Source of the DNA: Paenarthrobacter sp. AR 02
GTDB taxonomy: Bacteria > Actinomycetota > Actinomycetes > Actinomycetales > Micrococcaceae
Length of the DNA stretch: 64,000 bases
Assembly (NCBI RefSeq): GCF_021538675.1
Contig: NZ_JAJUKH010000003.1
Span: forward strand, 1-64,000
Direction of reading: 5' to 3'
Position numbers and translations under genes: made by a program. Of the stretch, positions 61,391-64,000 are shown one piece after another. The notes below the pieces were generated by a model. That model made no database searches. It was not told where the DNA came from and saw only the letters and a program-made list of their open reading frames with translations. Each line of letters begins with the position of its first letter. The stretch's first letter is position 1.

Positions 61391-62055
61391 TCAAGGTCCT
61401 GATCGTCGACGACGACTTCATGGTGGCCAAAGTGCACGCCGGGTTCATCCAGAGAACACCCCACTTTGAAGTGGTGGGAGTGGCCCACACCGGAGCCCGT
61501 GCCGTGATCGAAACCGAACGCCTTCAACCCGACCTGGTGCTATTGGACATCCACCTTCCGGACATCAGTGGCCTGGACCTGATGCACCAGCTCCGGGACG
61601 TGGCCCCGGACCTGGACGTACTGGTGATCAGTGCCGCCCGGGAAGTGGAGACAGTGCGCAAAGCCCTGCGTGGCGGGATAGTGCATTACCTGATCAAGCC
61701 GTTCTCCCAAGCGGACCTGCAGGAAAGGCTGGAGCACTATCTCAGCGCCTACCAAGGACTGGATTCTTCCAAGGACCAGGCTGAACAAGCCGACGTCAAC
61801 CGGGTATTCGGTGTCAGCGTCTCGGAGCGGTCACTGCCCAAGGGCTGCAGCGTGGAGACCCTCGAATTGGTCGAATCCGCGCTCAAGTCCGCGCTCGGAG
61901 ACCTGTCCGCCGCCGAGGTTGCCGAACAGCTGGGAACTTCCCGTGTGAGCGCCCGCCGCTACCTTGAGTACCTCCACGACGAAGGTGCCTTGGACGTCCG
62001 CCTCAAGTACGGCGTCGGACGTCCGGAGAGGCGGTACATGCTGAAGGGGCGGTGA
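61387..62055 (+). CDS. CitB/DcuR-type response regulator
   Basis: GTG 61387 overlaps the kinase stop (GTGA) and gives 222 residues. The receiver domain has Asp9/Asp10, phospho-acceptor Asp54 (LVLLDIHLPD) and Lys104 in LIKPF. The C-terminal helix-turn-helix (LSAAEVAEQLGTSRVSARRY) is of the CitB type. It should bind the dyad in the divergent promoter and activate the transporter genes. Confidence 0.93.
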   Translation: MIKVLIVDDDFMVAKVHAGFIQRTPHFEVVGVAHTGARAVIETERLQPDLVLLDIHLPDISGLDLMHQLRDVAPDLDVLVISAAREVETVRKALRGGIVHYLIKPFSQADLQERLEHYLSAYQGLDSSKDQAEQADVNRVFGVSVSERSLPKGCSVETLELVESALKSALGDLSAAEVAEQLGTSRVSARRYLEYLHDEGALDVRLKYGVGRPERRYMLKGR

Positions 62056-62068
62056 CGGGTATCCCTGC

Positions 62069-63094
62069 TTAGCCGAACAGGACGGCAGCTTCGTCATAAC
62101 GGTCCTGGGGAACGGTCTTGAGCTTTCCGAGAGCCTCATCAAAGCTCACACTCCGTATTTCCGTTCCTTTGAGCGCCACCATGGTGCCCCAGCGACCCTC
62201 GACGACGGAGTGGACTGCGGCCATGCCCAAACGCGTGGCCAACACGCGGTCAAAGGCGGTAGGCACTCCACCGCGCTGGATATGGCCGAGGATCGCAGTC
62301 CGGGTTTCGATACCCGTCATCACTTCCAGTTGCGGGGCTAACTGATCGGCGATGCCACCCATACGTGGACGGCCGAAGGTGTCCAGGCCCCGTTCGGAGT
62401 GAGGGGTCTCCATGTGGTTAGGAACGAAGCCCTCAGCTACTACCAGCAAGGGTGCCCTGCCGCGGGCATGTGCTTCCAGCATCCATTGGCCGATCCGCTC
62501 CACGCTGACCTTTTGCTCAGGAATCAGGATGGCATGCGCGCCGGACGCCATCCCTGCGTGGAGGGCGATCCAGCCCACGTGCCGTCCCATGACTTCAGCG
62601 ATCATGCAGCGGTGGTGGGATTCCCCTGTGGTCCGGAGCCGGTCCATCGCTTCGGTGGCGATATGCACCGCGGTATCGAAACCGAAGCTGTAATCCGTGG
62701 CGTCGAGATCGTTGTCCACGGTCTTGGGAACGCCCACGATATTGAGCCCGGCATCGGTGAGCCTTTGGGCGGCGGCCAGGGTGCCCTCACCACCGATCGC
62801 GATGATTGCGTCAATGCCCAGGCGGTCCAAGTGCCCTTTGATGACGTCCGGGCCACCACCATCGCCGAAAGGGTTGGTGCGCGATGTCCCCAAGATGGTG
62901 CCGCCTTGCTTGGCAATGCCGCGGACCATGGAGCGGGGGATATCGACGACGTCACCTTCCACCACTCCACGCCATCCGTCCCGGAAACCCACGAACTCGA
63001 GTCCGTGGATGGCGATGCCCTTCAGGACCGCCCCGCGGATCACCGCATTCAATCCGGGGCAGTCGCCGCCGCTGGTCAGGATTCCAATCTTCAT
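62069..63094 (-). CDS. pfkA: 6-phosphofructokinase, ATP-type with Lys variant (actinobacterial group)
   Basis: This 341-residue enzyme makes fructose 1,6-bisphosphate in glycolysis. The motif GGEGTLAAAQ, with Gly at the position that is Asp in pyrophosphate-dependent enzymes, indicates ATP use. VPKTVDNDL, with Lys in place of the E. coli Gly, is the mixed pattern seen in the actinobacterial ATP-dependent group. MGRHVGWIALHAG is also conserved. It does not share an operon with the fructose genes but serves the same flux. Confidence 0.93.
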   Translation of the reverse strand: MKIGILTSGGDCPGLNAVIRGAVLKGIAIHGLEFVGFRDGWRGVVEGDVVDIPRSMVRGIAKQGGTILGTSRTNPFGDGGGPDVIKGHLDRLGIDAIIAIGGEGTLAAAQRLTDAGLNIVGVPKTVDNDLDATDYSFGFDTAVHIATEAMDRLRTTGESHHRCMIAEVMGRHVGWIALHAGMASGAHAILIPEQKVSVERIGQWMLEAHARGRAPLLVVAEGFVPNHMETPHSERGLDTFGRPRMGGIADQLAPQLEVMTGIETRTAILGHIQRGGVPTAFDRVLATRLGMAAVHSVVEGRWGTMVALKGTEIRSVSFDEALGKLKTVPQDRYDEAAVLFG

Positions 63095-63134
63095 GCTTCA
63101 GCTCACTTTGTTGGGGCTGGCTTTTGGACGGCCA

Positions 63135-64000
63135 TCAGGAGCCCGCGGCTGCCAGTACGGACAGGGCTTCCTCCACCATGTTCGCCACGGGGTAAGACGG
63201 CCGGTGCACGCCTGCCATTTCCTCCATCACCCGGACAACCTGGCAGCTGTAGCCGAACTCGTTGTCGTACCAGACGTAGAGAACCAGGTTCTTGCCGTTC
63301 GAGATGGTGGCCAGCCCATCTACTATCCCTGTGTGCCGGGACCCCACGAAGTCCGTGGAAACAACGTCCGGGGATTCGATGTAGTCGATCTGATGCCGTA
63401 GGTCCGAATGCAGCGCCATTCCGCGCAGGTAAGTGTTGACATTGTCCTTGGTGGTGCCGCGCTCAAGGTTCAGGTTCAGTATGGCCATGGACACGTCAGG
63501 GGTGGGCACCCGGATGGCGCTTCCGGTGAGCTTGCCTTGCAACTCGGGCAGCGCCTTCGCCACGGCCCTGGCAGCCCCGGTTTCGGTGATGACCATGTTG
63601 AGCGCTGCGGAGCGGCCCCGGCGGTTTCCCTGGTGAAAGTTGTCTATGAGGTTCTGATCGTTCGTGAACGAGTGGACCGTTTCCACATGGCCATGGACTA
63701 TTCCGTACTTGTCATTGATGGCTTGCAGGATCGGTGTGATGGCGTTGGTGGTGCAGGACGCCGCGGTGACGATCGTGTCGTCGTCGTTGACGTCCCGGTG
63801 GTTGATGCCGTGCACGATGTTCTTCAGCCCACCCTTGCCCGGTGCGGTCAGCAAAACACGGGCGGCACCTTGACTCAGGAGGTGCTGCGAGAGGCCTTCT
63901 GCGTCCCGCCACCGTCCGGTGTTGTCAACAATCAAGGCGTCCCTGATCCCGTACGCCGTGTAATCGACCGTGGCGGGGTTGTCCGAGTAGATGACCTGGA
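63135..64000 (-). CDS. gap: Glyceraldehyde-3-phosphate dehydrogenase, C-terminal part (cut by the window edge)
   Basis: The frame is open to base 64000, so about 288 residues are visible. The catalytic Cys lies in ASCTTNAITPIL, the substrate site in GRGRSAALNMVITE, and the conserved WYDNEFGYSCQVV is near the end. The segment TVDYTAYGIRDALIVDNTG and the long spacing suggest the extended form of GAPDH found in several actinobacteria. The start is beyond the window, so the cofactor type cannot be judged. It lies 40 bases from pfkA on the same strand. Confidence 0.92.
   Translation of the reverse strand, partial: QVIYSDNPATVDYTAYGIRDALIVDNTGRWRDAEGLSQHLLSQGAARVLLTAPGKGGLKNIVHGINHRDVNDDDTIVTAASCTTNAITPILQAINDKYGIVHGHVETVHSFTNDQNLIDNFHQGNRRGRSAALNMVITETGAARAVAKALPELQGKLTGSAIRVPTPDVSMAILNLNLERGTTKDNVNTYLRGMALHSDLRHQIDYIESPDVVSTDFVGSRHTGIVDGLATISNGKNLVLYVWYDNEFGYSCQVVRVMEEMAGVHRPSYPVANMVEEALSVLAAAGS

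Overview
The window comes from a high-GC actinobacterium of the Micrococcaceae, most likely Arthrobacter or Paenarthrobacter. The main pointers are the SRP RNA-dnaX-recR order, a DUF4193 protein, mycothiol-type Gram-positive metabolism, a paired set of GH91 inulin/difructose-anhydride enzymes, several LacI-controlled sugar operons, and a long fused PutA. The genus is inferred from gene content; no 16S rRNA gene is present. Most of the 64 kb is accessory carbohydrate metabolism interleaved with housekeeping genes.

Layout, left part. 1-170 is the tail of an IS3-family element. 248-5238 holds a DUF4193 zinc-ribbon protein and a GH3 beta-glycosidase/MFS sugar transporter operon with a divergent TetR regulator. 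5266-6612 is aspartate kinase. 6613-12345 is an accessory block between lysC and recR: a large WXG/ESX-like alpha/beta hydrolase (DUF1023 type) followed by three tandem copies of one lipoprotein family (one broken), then a DUF427 protein and a membrane protein. 12346-17047 is the core recR-dnaX-ffs region with tRNA-Ser(GGA). 17061-21700 is putA with a divergent LysR regulator. 21753-27171 holds an MpaB-like oxygenase, an MFS efflux pump with MarR, an ABC-F ATPase, and a head-to-head MFS/TetR pair destroyed by one deletion.

Middle part. 27190-35184 carries a secreted M23 peptidase with a Thr-Pro repeat tail, glutathione peroxidase, a cyclic-nucleotide phosphodiesterase-like protein, a Stealth sugar-phosphate transferase with a HAD phosphatase and an overlooked small gene between them, and a LytR_C protein. 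35315-41367 is a LacI-controlled ABC importer plus GH51 arabinofuranosidase operon. 41372-45997 has a FrnE-type oxidoreductase, a glycosyltransferase/glucosidase pair, and a GNAT protein.

The most striking region is 46024-56024, which looks like a complete inulin-to-fructose route through difructose anhydride (DFA). A secreted GH91 inulin fructotransferase (plus strand) faces a seven-gene minus-strand operon. That operon encodes a DFA/oligosaccharide-binding lipoprotein, two permeases, a LacI repressor, a cytoplasmic GH32 beta-fructosidase, a PfkB fructokinase and a cytoplasmic GH91 paralogue that should open the cyclic DFA. Both promoters share a repeated operator-like motif, and one carries a perfect 17-bp palindrome. 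The cytoplasmic GH91 enzyme has Asn where the secreted one has the presumed catalytic Asp. Neither ABC importer in the window has its own ATPase, which suggests a shared MsiK-type ATPase elsewhere.

Right end. 56033-62055 is a tctCBA-usp tricarboxylate transport operon divergent from a CitA/CitB-type two-component system. The window closes with ATP-type phosphofructokinase and a GAPDH cut by the window edge.
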